The notes: generated by a model from the sequence alone, not told the origin. Shown: positions 1 to 9,099, counted from the first letter of the stretch. The stretch: DNA of 64,000 bases from Bog-756 sp963769765 (GCA_963769765.1 CAVYNA010000006.1:186001-250000), one strand, 5' to 3'. A program made the numbers and translations.

Positions 1-786
1 GGCACCGGAGGGGATGTCCGCCGGAGCATCTCCGCGGTGGAGGTCGCCGACGGCTCGTTCAGCCTCGAGAAGCAGGCGCCGGTGATCTCCTACGGCTCAC
101 ACGCGGACGCGGTGCTCGCCACCGCCCGGCGCACTCCCGACAGCCCGGAAAGCGATCAGGTCATCGTCGTCTGCCGTCCGCCGGGGCTCGAGCTCGACCA
201 GGTGGGCGGGTGGAACGCGCTCGGCTTCCGCGGCACGTGCAGTCCCGGTTTCGTCCTCCGGGCGCGGGGGGACACCGCATACATCGTCGACGATCCTTAC
301 GGCGACGTCTCCGCGCGCACCATGCTCCCGGCGAGCCACCTGCTGTGGGGATCGGTCTGGCTGGGCATCGCCCTCGACGCGGTCGACCGGGCCCGTCGCT
401 CCGTTCAGGCAGACGCGCGCCGCCATCCCGGCACGACCCCGCTCGGTGCGGCCCGGCTCGCGGACGCGGTGGCCATGCTCCAGCAGTTCGAGGACCTCGT
501 CCAGCGTTCGATCGCGCGCTACGAGGAGCTCACGCCGGACGACGAGCGTCTCACGGCGATCTCCTTCGCAGTCGCGATGAACTCACTCAAGGTGTCCGCG
601 TCGACCTTCGTCGTCGACGTGGTGCGCGAGTGCATGTTGGTCTCGGGGCTCTCCTCCTACCTGCTCGACTCCCCGTCCAGCCTCGGCCGCCACCTGCGTG
701 ACGCGATGGGTGCGGCGCTGATGGTGAACAACGAGCGGATCATGGCCAACAACGCGCAGCTCCTGTTGGTCCACCGGGGCGAGTGA
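1..786 (+). CDS. Acyl-CoA dehydrogenase-like protein, C-terminal part (5' end outside window)
   Basis: The frame is open from base 1, so the gene starts upstream; 261 residues are visible. The middle-domain signature WNALGFRGTCSPGF, followed by a helical C-terminal half, matches the acyl-CoA dehydrogenase fold. It lies 1 bp before the amino acid:[carrier protein] ligase gene. Acyl-CoA dehydrogenase homologues are recurrent neighbours of such ligases, so a role in oxidising a carrier-protein-bound aminoacyl group or a related thioester is an inference. FAD-binding and catalytic residues cannot be checked because the N-terminus is missing. An internal GTG at position 37 could be taken for the start, but the coding frame clearly extends upstream of it. 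Confidence 0.7.
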   Translation, partial: GTGGDVRRSISAVEVADGSFSLEKQAPVISYGSHADAVLATARRTPDSPESDQVIVVCRPPGLELDQVGGWNALGFRGTCSPGFVLRARGDTAYIVDDPYGDVSARTMLPASHLLWGSVWLGIALDAVDRARRSVQADARRHPGTTPLGAARLADAVAMLQQFEDLVQRSIARYEELTPDDERLTAISFAVAMNSLKVSASTFVVDVVRECMLVSGLSSYLLDSPSSLGRHLRDAMGAALMVNNERIMANNAQLLLVHRGE

Positions 787-787
787 C

Positions 788-1741
788 GTGACGACCGACT
801 CCGGCGCCGGTGCGGCAGGACGGTCCGGTCCGGCCCCGGACGAGCCGTGGGCCGCGTTCCGCGCTGCGCTGCTCGGGGCAGGGCTGCTGATCGCGACCGG
901 GGTCGACGGGCTCTACGGTCGGTCGGGCGGGTACGAGGCGGTGGCGGACGCGGTGGACCGCCTGGCACTCCGGGCCGGCGCCTCGAGCAGCGCGAGCAGT
1001 GTCAGGTTCCCGCCGGTGATGCCCTGGTCGACCTTCGAAGCCAACGGCTACCTGGAGTCCTTTCCCGACCAGATGGGCTCCGTGCACACCTTCCGCGGCG
1101 ACGAGCGCCTCCACGCCGAGCTCCTCGCACGGACCGCGGCGGGCGAGGACCGGGCGGCGGTCCTCGAGAGCACCGACATGGTGCTCTGCCCGGCGGTCTG
1201 CCACCCGCTCTACCCGACCCGGACGGGCACACTCCCCGAGGGCGGCGAGCGGGTCGAGGTCTACGGCTACTGCTTCCGCCACGAGCCGAGCACCGACCCG
1301 TTCCGGATGCAGGCGTTCCGGCAGCACGACTACGTCTACCTCGGCACGCCGGACGGCGCGCTCGCCCACCGGGACGAGTGGCTCACCCGCGGCGCGGAGG
1401 TCCTCTCGTCGCTCGGCCTCGACGTCGAGCCGGTCGTGGCGAACGACCCGTTCTTCGGGCGTCCGGGAAGGATGCTCGCCGCGAACCAGCGGGACCAGGA
1501 GCTCAAGTTCGAGCTCACCACACCGGTGTACGACCCGCCGCGTGCGACCGCCGTCTGCTCCTCCAATCTCCACCTCGACCACTTCGGGCTCCCGTTCTCG
1601 ATCCGGACCGAAGACGGCGAGATCGCCCACACCGCCTGTTTCGGGTTCGGGATCGACCGGATCACACTCGCGCTCTTCCACCGGCACGGCCTCGAGGCGG
1701 ACCGCTGGCCCACCGAGGTCCGGGGCCGCCTGTGGCCGTGA
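788..1741 (+). CDS. Amino acid:[carrier protein] ligase, class II aaRS-like
   Basis: The protein has 317 residues from a GTG start. It resembles the catalytic core of atypical (methanogen-type) seryl-tRNA synthetase without the tRNA-binding arm, as in the Bll0957 family, which activates an amino acid with ATP and transfers it to the phosphopantetheine of a carrier protein. A class II motif 2 region lies around residues 163-183 (FRHEPS, then MQAFRQHDYV) and motif 3 around 286-297 (GFGIDRITLALF). Candidate zinc ligands are C134 or C138, E166 and C284. Its neighbours, an acyl-CoA dehydrogenase-like gene and DUF1839, are typical for the family. No carrier protein gene is visible in the window; it may lie upstream. 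The amino acid substrate cannot be read from the sequence. Confidence 0.88.
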   Translation: MTTDSGAGAAGRSGPAPDEPWAAFRAALLGAGLLIATGVDGLYGRSGGYEAVADAVDRLALRAGASSSASSVRFPPVMPWSTFEANGYLESFPDQMGSVHTFRGDERLHAELLARTAAGEDRAAVLESTDMVLCPAVCHPLYPTRTGTLPEGGERVEVYGYCFRHEPSTDPFRMQAFRQHDYVYLGTPDGALAHRDEWLTRGAEVLSSLGLDVEPVVANDPFFGRPGRMLAANQRDQELKFELTTPVYDPPRATAVCSSNLHLDHFGLPFSIRTEDGEIAHTACFGFGIDRITLALFHRHGLEADRWPTEVRGRLWP

Positions 1742-1763
1742 GGACCGACCGGGACGCACTCGC

Positions 1764-2736
1764 ATGAGCCTCGCCATCCTCCCGCTCAGTGCGGAGCGCT
1801 ACGAACCGCACCCGCTGCACGCCACCGAACGAATCTGGACCGAGACGAACTGCTACGTCGACGTCTGGATCGAGGTCCTCCACGCGCTCGGCCTCGACCC
1901 GCTCGCCGCGGCGGCGTTCTCGCTCAGCACGGACTTCGAGGGCGACCAGTGGACCTTCTCGAAGTTCCCCCCCGAGGACCTGCGTGCGGTCTACGGGCTC
2001 GAAGTCGCCGAGCTCAACGTGTGGAAGCCGGTCGTCGAACATGTCGCCGAGCAGCTGGCGCTCGGCCGGCTCTGCACCGTCGAGGCCGACTCGTGGCACC
2101 TGCCGGACACCCGCGGGGTCTCCTACGGCACCGCCCACGTGAAGACGACCATCGTGCCCCAGTCCCTCGACGTCGGTCGGCGACGGCTCGGGTACTTCCA
2201 CAACGCGGGCTACTTCGAGCTGGCCGACGACGACTTCGACGGTGTGTTCGGGCTCGGCGCCCACCTCGACCCGTCGCGCCTGCCGCCCTACGTCGAGGTG
2301 ATCCGGCTCGACCACCTCCGCCACGACGACGACCTCGTCGGCCGTGCGGTCTCCTCGGCACGCGAACATCTCGCCCGCCGACCGACCGACAACCCTATCG
2401 AGCGGCTCGGCGACCGCATCACGGGCGATCTCGACTGGCTGGCCACCCAGGACCTCGAGACCTTCCATCTCTACGCGTTCGGCACGTGCCGCCAGTGCGG
2501 GGCCGCCCACGAGCTCGCCTCGTCGTTCGTCGAGTGGCTCAACCGCCACGACCGACGGCGGGACCGAAGGCGCCGCGGCGGCGTTCGCCGCGGTCGCAGA
2601 AGGGGCGAAGGCGCTGCAGTTCGCGCTCGCACGGGCGGTCCGGGGCAGAGCGGTCGATCCGGGTGACGTGCTCTCGGCGATGGCCGGCCGGTGGGACGAG
2701 GGCATGACGATCTTGGAGCGGCGCTATGGGAAGTGA
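1764..2736 (+). CDS. DUF1839 family protein, apparent frameshift near 2541-2556
   Basis: The family has unknown function and is repeatedly found beside amino acid:[carrier protein] ligases. From ATG 1764 the frame gives a good family match (HNAGYFELADDDFDGVFGL) up to about residue 262 (SSFVEWLN). After that, the continuing frame becomes an arginine-rich tail that ends at 2666. The adjacent frame instead encodes a sensible C-terminus with GAKALQFALARAV and WDEGMTILERRY, ending at 2736. One indel around 2541-2556 would restore a protein of about 323 residues. The restored stop overlaps the next gene by 11 bp, as expected for an operon, so a sequencing error or a recent mutation is likelier than old decay. 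Confidence 0.75.
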
Positions 2737-5215
2737 ACGGGACCTGCTCGCGGACGCCGTGTGGGAGTGCGCCGCGACCGCGCCCGGCGAGGCGGCCGGG
2801 CCGGACCAGCTCGATCTGCTCCGCCTGTCGTGGCTCCCCGCGACGGTGCCCGGCACCGCGGCCGGTGCGTTGGCCGCCGCCGGCCGGCCGGAGCCGAACG
2901 CTGACGAGCTCGACGGGAAGGACTGGTGGTTCCGGACCGCCGTCGATGCCGAGGGCCCGACGCGAACGCAAGAGTGGTTCCTCGAGCTCGACGGCCTTGC
3001 GACGGTTGCGGACGTCTGGCTCGACCGTCGCCTCGTGCACCACTCCGAGACCATGTTCGCCGGCGCTCGCGTCCCGGTCGAGGGTCGTGCCGGCGTCGTG
3101 GAGGTCCACATCCGCTGTGCTGCGCTCCGACCCCTCCTTGCGGCCAGGCGCCCGAGGCCCCGCTGGAAGACCGGTTCGGTGGGCGACCAGCACCTGCGGT
3201 GGTTCCGCACGACGCTGCTCGGCCGGCAGCGCGGCTGGACGGTGACCCCGGCGCCCGTCGGTCCCTGGCGGGCGGTCCGGCTCGTCCCGCGTGCGGGGTT
3301 CGAACCGTCCGTCCGTCGGGTGGTCGCAACCTGCACGCGGGACGGTCGGGACAGCACGGCCGGGACGGTCTCGGTCGAGCTGACGGGCATCGGCGATCCC
3401 GGGGAGGCACCGCTGGTCGAGGTCGGCCAGGTGGTGGTGCCCCTCTCGGTCGACCGCGACGGGGAGCGTGTGGTGCTCTCCGCCACGGTGGACGTGGGCC
3501 CGGTCGACCGCTGGTGGCCCCATACGCACGGCGACCAACCGCTCTACCCGGTGGTGGCCACGGTCGGGGACGGGCGCCTCGCGCTCGGGAGCGTCGGGTT
3601 CCGGACGGTCGAGCTCGACGACCGGGAGGGCGGCTTCACCCTTTCGGTCAACGGCACGCCCCTCTTCGCCCGTGGGGCCTGCTGGTACCCGACGGACCCG
3701 GTCACCTTCGCAGCGTCCGAGGCAGAGGTCACCGCCACCCTCGAAGAAGCCCGCCGCGCCGGGATGAACATGGTGCGCGTCCCCGGTGGGACCGTCTACC
3801 CGGACGAGCACTTCTATGCGAGCTGCGACCGCCTCGGGATCCTCGTCTGGCAGGACGCGATGCTCGCATTCGTGGACCCGCCCGACGACGAGGAGTCCAC
3901 CGAGGTGCTGGCGAGCGAGTTGCGAGCGGCACTCGACACGGCCTCCGCCCACCCGTCGCTCGCGGTCGTCTGCGGCGGACAGGAGCTCGAGGAGCAGCCG
4001 GCGATGTTCGGCCTGGCGCGCTCCGCATGGACCACCCCGCTCCTCACCGATGTCTTCGCGAAGATCGCCGCCGAGCACGCACCCGGGTGCCCGTACCTGC
4101 CCTCCTCGCCGACCGGAGGAGACCCACCGTTCCGCGTCGACACCGGCGTGAGCCACTACGCGGGCGTGGGGGTCTTCGCCCGGCCCCTCGACGACCTGCG
4201 GCGGGCGGCACCGAGGTTCGTGAGCGAGGGCCTCGCCTTCGCCGTGCCACCGGAGGCGTCCGTGGTCGACCGTCGTTGCGGGGGCGCCCGCCTGGCCGGT
4301 CACGATCCGGGATGGAAGCGGGCCGTCCATCACGACACCGGGGGCTCGTGGGACCTCGAGGACGTCCGCGACCACTACGTGACCGAGCTCTTCGGCGTCG
4401 ACGCACGCCTCGAGCGCCGTCGGGACCCCGAGCGCGCCCTCGACCTCGGCAGGGCGGTGGCCTGCGAGGTGGTCTCGGCCGCGCTCTCCGAGTGGCGCCG
4501 GCCCGGGTCGTCCTGCGCGGGCCTCCTCGTCGTCGCGCTGCGCGATCTCCGAATGGGCGCAGGATGGGGGCTCCTCGACGCGGACGGCGGGCGCAAGGCC
4601 CCCTGGTACGCGTTCGCCCGGGCCGCGTCCCCGGTCGCGGTGCTCGCGACCGACGAGGGACTGAACGGTCTCCACCTGCACCTGGTCAACGACACCGCCG
4701 AGGCGGTCACCGGCACCCTCGTCGTCTCGCTCGCGACCGACCGGCACGTGGTGGAAGAGGCCCGCCGCCCCGTCGAGCTTCCACCACGGGGAGCGTCGGT
4801 GGTCGTCGCCGACGAGCTCTTCGACGGCTTCCGCGACCTCACCTACGCGTACCGGTTCGGACCCCGGGCCTACGAGCTGATCTCGATCGCCGTGGTCGAC
4901 CCCGACGGGGCGACGGTGGCGGCGACGACCTACCTCCCCGGGGGTCCGTCCCGGCCCCTCGAGGCCGACGTCGGACTTCAGATCGAGCTCGATCCGGTCG
5001 ATGGAACGGTGTGGTCACTGTCGATCTCGACACGACGTTTTGCCCAGTTCGTCTGCATCGACCTCCCGGATCACCTCCCGGCGGACTCGTGGTTCCACCT
5101 GCCCCCCGGAGCGACCAGAGTGGTCGGGCTCACGCCCCGGCATGCCGGCGCCCCGACGCCGAGAGGACAGGTCCGGGCGCTCAACTCGCGGGCGACGGTG
5201 GGCGTCACGACCTAG
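2726..5215 (+). CDS. Glycoside hydrolase family 2, beta-mannosidase-like
   Basis: The protein has 829 residues with the GH2 layout: an N-terminal sugar-binding jelly roll (WLPATVPGTAAGAL, then DGLATVADVWLD), an immunoglobulin-like domain and a TIM barrel starting near ARGACWYPTDPV. The likely acid/base glutamate is E420 in CGGQELEE; the usual Asn before it is Gln here. The likely nucleophile is E501 in RFVSEGLAF. No signal peptide is evident, so it is probably cytosolic. The ATG overlaps the end of the DUF1839 reading, implying translational coupling. Its place in the cluster suggests it acts on a glycoside that carries or is built by the aminoacyl-carrier pathway; this is inference, and the substrate is unknown. 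Confidence 0.82.
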   Translation: MGSERDLLADAVWECAATAPGEAAGPDQLDLLRLSWLPATVPGTAAGALAAAGRPEPNADELDGKDWWFRTAVDAEGPTRTQEWFLELDGLATVADVWLDRRLVHHSETMFAGARVPVEGRAGVVEVHIRCAALRPLLAARRPRPRWKTGSVGDQHLRWFRTTLLGRQRGWTVTPAPVGPWRAVRLVPRAGFEPSVRRVVATCTRDGRDSTAGTVSVELTGIGDPGEAPLVEVGQVVVPLSVDRDGERVVLSATVDVGPVDRWWPHTHGDQPLYPVVATVGDGRLALGSVGFRTVELDDREGGFTLSVNGTPLFARGACWYPTDPVTFAASEAEVTATLEEARRAGMNMVRVPGGTVYPDEHFYASCDRLGILVWQDAMLAFVDPPDDEESTEVLASELRAALDTASAHPSLAVVCGGQELEEQPAMFGLARSAWTTPLLTDVFAKIAAEHAPGCPYLPSSPTGGDPPFRVDTGVSHYAGVGVFARPLDDLRRAAPRFVSEGLAFAVPPEASVVDRRCGGARLAGHDPGWKRAVHHDTGGSWDLEDVRDHYVTELFGVDARLERRRDPERALDLGRAVACEVVSAALSEWRRPGSSCAGLLVVALRDLRMGAGWGLLDADGGRKAPWYAFARAASPVAVLATDEGLNGLHLHLVNDTAEAVTGTLVVSLATDRHVVEEARRPVELPPRGASVVVADELFDGFRDLTYAYRFGPRAYELISIAVVDPDGATVAATTYLPGGPSRPLEADVGLQIELDPVDGTVWSLSISTRRFAQFVCIDLPDHLPADSWFHLPPGATRVVGLTPRHAGAPTPRGQVRALNSRATVGVTT

Positions 5216-5287
5216 CTCGCGGGGCGTCGCGCGGCCGAACCCGCTGTTGTGCTGGGCCTTCGTGCGCCATTAGCATGGGCAAGCTTC

Positions 5288-6877
5288 ATGGCCGGTATGG
5301 CGGTCGCCGTGGCTGAGTCCCCGAACGAAGAGCAAGGGGTCCGGTCGACAACCGGTGCAGGAAAGGGCAGGCCGGCTGGGATGGCAATTCTCGATCAAGA
5401 TCTCGAACGCCTCGCCGGCGAGCCGGTGCTGCGCGTCCTCGAAGGGCGCGGGATCGAGGAGTTGCAGGGCGATGCTGCTGCGAGAGTTCACCGTTGGGCG
5501 ACGCTGCGGCTGCTCGTGGCTGACGCGGTCGGCCTGGTGGTCGCTGCACTCCTCGGACCGCTCCTCGTGGCCGCGATCTGGGGCGCCCCGGACCGCGCTG
5601 CGGGACACGCGCTCCTCGTGTACCTGTTCAACGTGGCACTGATCCCGCTCTTCATGGGCGTCTTCGCGCTCTACGGCCTCTACCGGGGGGTGACCCGGCG
5701 CATCTCGGAGAGTGTGTTCGCCGACCTCCGCAACATCGTGCACGCCCTGTTGATCAGCGGCGTGGCCGCCGCATTGGTCGTCTACGGCATCGACAAAGAG
5801 GTGCCCTCCGCGGCACTCGGCGTCGCCATGGTCGCCGCGATGTGTCTGGTCGCGGTGGTCGCGGTCCCGCTCGTGCGGGCCGCCGCCATCGCGGTGTTCG
5901 CCCGTTCTGCGGTCGGGTCGGTGCCGGTCATCGTGGTCGGGACCGGCAAACTTGCCCAGACCGTCGCCGGACACCTCCGCGCCCATCCGAGCGTCCAGTT
6001 CGTGGGCTACGTGGACGACAACCCGCTCGGTCGGGGCGACGTGCTCGGCGAGCTCGAGGACCTCCCCGAGCTCTGCAGCCGCTACGGGGTGGCACGCGTG
6101 GTGGTCTGTTTCTCGCGGACCCACCCCGAGCGAACCACCGAGGTGCTGAAGGGCCTCGGTGGCAAGGTCGCCGTTTCGGTCGTCCCGCGCTACTACGAGC
6201 TCATCACCGCGCGATCCCACGTCGAGGACCTCAACGGACTCACGATGCTCGACATCGCACCCGCCTCGCTGAGCCCCGGCGCGCGGCTGCTCAAGCGCTC
6301 CTTCGACGTCGTCGTCTCGTCGCTCCTGTTGGCTCTCTTCTCGCCGCTCGTGGCCGTCTTCGCCGTCGCCATCAAGGCGACGAGCACCGGACCGGTCTTC
6401 TTCCGGCAGGAGCGGACCGGTCGCAACGAACGCCCCTTCGCGATGCTCAAGTTCCGCACGATGGTCAACGACGCGGAGGAGCGCCGCGAGGAGCTCGAGC
6501 ACCTGAACGAGATGGATGGTCCCCTCTTCAAGATCGCCGACGACCCGCGGGTGACCCGTGTCGGACGGTTCCTCCGTCGGACCAGCCTCGACGAGATCCC
6601 CCAGCTGATCAACGTGTGGAAGGGCGACATGTCGCTCGTCGGGCCGCGCCCCTTCGTCGTCTCGGAGTCCGAGGAGATCGAGGGCTGGGCCCGCAAGCGC
6701 TTCGAGGCGCGACCCGGCATGACCGGGCTCTGGCAGGTTTCCGGTCGCAACGAGCTCTCGCACCTCGAGCTCTGCCGGCTCGACTACCTGTACGTGGCCT
6801 CGTGGTCCTTCTGGTGGGACGTGCAGATCCTCTGGCAGACCCCGAGCACGGTCCTCCACGGGCGCGGGGCGTCCTGA
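5288..6877 (+). CDS. Polyprenyl-phosphate sugar-1-phosphate transferase (WbaP/CpsE type)
   Basis: This integral membrane enzyme starts exopolysaccharide or O-antigen repeat synthesis by moving a sugar-1-phosphate onto undecaprenyl phosphate. Four hydrophobic segments (from about LLVADAVGLVVAALL to MVAAMCLVAVVAVPL) are followed by a Rossmann-like domain (VIVVGTGKLAQTVAGHL). A reentrant helix (KRSFDVVVSSLLLALF) comes next, and then the bacterial sugar transferase domain with KFRTM, TSLDEIPQLINV, GDMSLVGPRP and RPGMTGLWQVSGR. The start is uncertain: ATG 5288 is used here, but ATG 5381 would also leave all membrane segments intact. A GT4 gene lies downstream in convergent orientation, only 21 bp away. 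Confidence 0.92.
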   Translation: MAGMAVAVAESPNEEQGVRSTTGAGKGRPAGMAILDQDLERLAGEPVLRVLEGRGIEELQGDAAARVHRWATLRLLVADAVGLVVAALLGPLLVAAIWGAPDRAAGHALLVYLFNVALIPLFMGVFALYGLYRGVTRRISESVFADLRNIVHALLISGVAAALVVYGIDKEVPSAALGVAMVAAMCLVAVVAVPLVRAAAIAVFARSAVGSVPVIVVGTGKLAQTVAGHLRAHPSVQFVGYVDDNPLGRGDVLGELEDLPELCSRYGVARVVVCFSRTHPERTTEVLKGLGGKVAVSVVPRYYELITARSHVEDLNGLTMLDIAPASLSPGARLLKRSFDVVVSSLLLALFSPLVAVFAVAIKATSTGPVFFRQERTGRNERPFAMLKFRTMVNDAEERREELEHLNEMDGPLFKIADDPRVTRVGRFLRRTSLDEIPQLINVWKGDMSLVGPRPFVVSESEEIEGWARKRFEARPGMTGLWQVSGRNELSHLELCRLDYLYVASWSFWWDVQILWQTPSTVLHGRGAS

Positions 6878-6898
6878 ACCGGCGTCGGACCGCGCTGC

Positions 6899-7996
6899 TC
6901 ACGCCCGGCTCCGCTCCTCGGCCACGATCGCATCGATGCGCCGGATGAACCGCTCCGGCGCATAGGTCCCCGCATGGTCGACGAGCGTCGGCCCGTCCCA
7001 GCTCCGGCCCGTCATCGAGACCAGCGCGTCCGCGATCGGCCGGGCGGCGGGCTCGTCGAAGAAGACACCCGTCGTGCCCTCGACCGTCGTGTCGAGGAAG
7101 CCGCCCCACCGCAGCGCGGCGGTCGGCTTGCCGAACGACGCGGCCTCGATCGGGGTCATCCCGAAGTCCTCGTAGGACGCGGCCACGAGCCCCACCGACG
7201 ACCGGTAGAGCCACCGGAGCCGGGCGTCGCCGACCGTGCCGAGCAGCGAGACGTTGTCTGGGGCCGATGCGGCGAGCGCGTCGGCATGGGGGCCGCTGCC
7301 GACCACCACCAGTCGCAGGTCGGGGAGGGTGGCGACGGCACCGATCACCGCGTCGACGTTCTTGTACGGCAGGAGCCTCGAGACGCAGAGCACGAAGCCC
7401 GGCTCCACGCCCGGCACCGGCTCCTCTTCGCCCTCCGGCGAGAAGCCGACCGGTGGGGGGACGACTTCGGCGACGATGCCGTAGCACTCGGCGACCCGCG
7501 TCCGGACGGCCTGCGAGTTGACGAGGTACCGGTCGGCGGTCGCGGCCGCGCGCCGGTCCCACCTCCGGAGCCCGGGTGCGAGCAGCCCCAGCGTCACGGA
7601 CGAGGCACGCGAGCGCTGAGAGAGGTAGCGGTCGGTCTGGTACAGCCAGCGGGCCGGGGTGTGGCAGTAGACGATCTTGCGACCGGTCACGGTGGCACCG
7701 TGCGCCCAACCGCTCGACGAACAGATCGCCACCTCGGCGTCGACGACGAGGCGGCTGAAGGCGGGAGCGAGGACGGGCAGCGCGAGGCGGTGGTGCCTCC
7801 TGAGGAGTGCGACCCTGTCGATGAGGAGGGTTTCGATGCGGTGGCCGGCGAGTCCGTCGAAGGTGGCGGCGGGATCGTAGAGCGAGGTGTAGATCGGGGC
7901 ATCGGGGTGGGCGGTGGCCAGCGCGAGCACCAGCCGCTCCGCCCCTCCGCGCTGGGTCAGGTAGTCGTGGACGAGTGCGAGCGGCGCGGGACTCAC
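6899..7996 (-). CDS. Glycosyltransferase family 4
   Basis: The protein has about 365 residues from a GTG start. The N-terminal Rossmann domain carries HDYLTQRGGAERLVLAL, the acceptor-side motif of mannosyl- and galactosyl-type GT4 enzymes. The C-terminal domain has CVSRLLPYKNVDAV and the nucleotide-sugar binding EX7E region EDFGMTPIEAASFGKP. It probably transfers a sugar from an NDP-sugar during surface polysaccharide assembly, in line with the convergent sugar transferase next to it. Its GTG overlaps the stop of the NTF2-like gene (GTGA), so the two are probably co-transcribed. Donor and acceptor are not predictable. Confidence 0.9.
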   Translation of the reverse strand: MSPAPLALVHDYLTQRGGAERLVLALATAHPDAPIYTSLYDPAATFDGLAGHRIETLLIDRVALLRRHHRLALPVLAPAFSRLVVDAEVAICSSSGWAHGATVTGRKIVYCHTPARWLYQTDRYLSQRSRASSVTLGLLAPGLRRWDRRAAATADRYLVNSQAVRTRVAECYGIVAEVVPPPVGFSPEGEEEPVPGVEPGFVLCVSRLLPYKNVDAVIGAVATLPDLRLVVVGSGPHADALAASAPDNVSLLGTVGDARLRWLYRSSVGLVAASYEDFGMTPIEAASFGKPTAALRWGGFLDTTVEGTTGVFFDEPAARPIADALVSMTGRSWDGPTLVDHAGTYAPERFIRRIDAIVAEERSRA

Positions 7997-8385
7997 GCGA
8001 ACGCGGCGCCGACCGCGGCGGTGTCGAGCAGGGTGTCGACGGAGAGGACCTTGCCGTCGGCCAGCTGCCAGATCTGGACCTCTTCCATGTCGACGCCTCG
8101 GCCGTTCGGCCCGGTGAAGGCCACGTGGAGCCAGGTCATGACCAGATCGCCCTCGGCGAGCAACGCCTTGAGCGTGAAGTCGGTGAACGTGAGCTTGGCG
8201 AGCTCCTCGAAGAACGCCGGGAGGCTGCGCTTGCCCTCGTAGACGCCGAACCAGGGGGCGGCCTCACGATCCGCGGCGTTGACGGCCCACCGGACGTCGC
8301 GCGCGACGAGGCTCATCACCGTCAAGAGATCGCCGGCTGCGAGCGCGCCGGTGATCCTGCGGACGACAGCTTCGTTGGTCGGCAC
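7993..8385 (-). CDS. NTF2-like (SnoaL-type) protein
   Basis: The protein has 130 residues. The alternation AAGDLLTVMSLVARDVRWAV, AFFEELAKLTFTDFTLK, VDMEEVQIWQLADGKV is the cone-shaped NTF2/SnoaL fold. This fold serves ketosteroid-isomerase-type enzymes and many binding proteins, so no reaction can be assigned. GTG 8385 was chosen because a GAGGAGC ribosome site lies 6-9 nt upstream and the region before it shows no fold similarity. The gene precedes the GT4 gene with a GTGA overlap. Confidence 0.82.
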   Translation of the reverse strand: MPTNEAVVRRITGALAAGDLLTVMSLVARDVRWAVNAADREAAPWFGVYEGKRSLPAFFEELAKLTFTDFTLKALLAEGDLVMTWLHVAFTGPNGRGVDMEEVQIWQLADGKVLSVDTLLDTAAVGAAFA

Positions 8386-8478
8386 GGAGCGCTCCTCGTG
8401 GTCGACGGCCGGACGCCACGGCCGGTCGACTCCCGAGCGTACGCGGCCGGGCCCGTTCGGGCGCGCAACCTGGCGGCG

Positions 8479-9099
8479 ATGCCGGGTCCGGTGGTCTTGC
8501 CCGGTTACCATCGTCGGGTTCACATCCTCTTCGTCTGCACCGCCAACATCTGCCGCTCGCCGATGGCGGCCGCGCTCTTCGGGCGGCGGCTCGCCGAGCG
8601 CGGCGAGGACGTCGAGGTCACCTCGGCGGGGCTGCTCGAGTCCGGCCTTCCGGTGCCCACCGAGGTGGCGGACGTGATGGCGACCTACGGCATCGACCTG
8701 ACCGGTCACCGCAGTCGCACCCTCGACCCAGACCTGCTCGGCCGCGCCGACCTCGTGATCGGGATGGCGCGGCGCCACGTCGAAGAGGCCGTGCTCATGG
8801 ACCCGTCCCGTTGGCCCCTCGCCTTCCGGCTGCGCGAGCTGGTCCGCCGCGGCGAGGACGTCGGCGGGCGCCGTCCCGATCAGGGGATCCGCTCGTGGAT
8901 CGATGCGGCGAACGGGGAGCGGTCGCGTGCGTCGTTGGCGCGCCGGTCGGCCTCCGACGACATCGCCGACCCCTACGGGGGCCCCCGCCGCGCGTACGAG
9001 GAGACCGCTGCCGTGCTGGACGACCTCACCGGACGCCTCGTCTCGCTCCTCTGGCCGGACGACCAGCCCCAGGCCGGCGAGACCGCACAGGGCTGGTAG
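8479..9099 (+). CDS. Low-molecular-weight protein-tyrosine-phosphatase family protein
   Basis: The catalytic P-loop CTANICRS (CX5R-S) stands right after ILFV, as in LMW-PTP and arsenate-reductase relatives. The general acid lies in the DP pair of DDIADPYGGP near the C-terminus. The protein (206 residues) is longer than the usual 150-160 because of an insertion around RRGEDVGGRRPDQGIRSW. In actinobacteria such proteins dephosphorylate tyrosine kinases that control polysaccharide synthesis, which would fit the nearby sugar transferases (inference). ATG 8479 gives an unusual 13-residue leader; by homology the protein should begin at about 8518 (GTT), where no canonical start exists. Confidence 0.85.
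   Translation: MPGPVVLPGYHRRVHILFVCTANICRSPMAAALFGRRLAERGEDVEVTSAGLLESGLPVPTEVADVMATYGIDLTGHRSRTLDPDLLGRADLVIGMARRHVEEAVLMDPSRWPLAFRLRELVRRGEDVGGRRPDQGIRSWIDAANGERSRASLARRSASDDIADPYGGPRRAYEETAAVLDDLTGRLVSLLWPDDQPQAGETAQGW
8506..8511 (+). promoter_or_regulatory. -10 box TACCAT, 6 nt before codon GTT 8518
   Basis: TACCAT fits the TANNNT consensus of actinobacterial sigma-A promoters. Spacing from its last base to codon GTT 8518 is 6 nt, the same as at four other genes here that begin directly downstream of such a box. If it is used, the upstream ATG 8479 would not be in the transcript. Confidence 0.4.

Noticed and set aside
2471..4747. Long minus-strand frame opposite the GH2 gene (758 codons)
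   Set aside because: Composition is Arg/Gly/Val-rich with no domain; the plus-strand GH2 motifs are clear.
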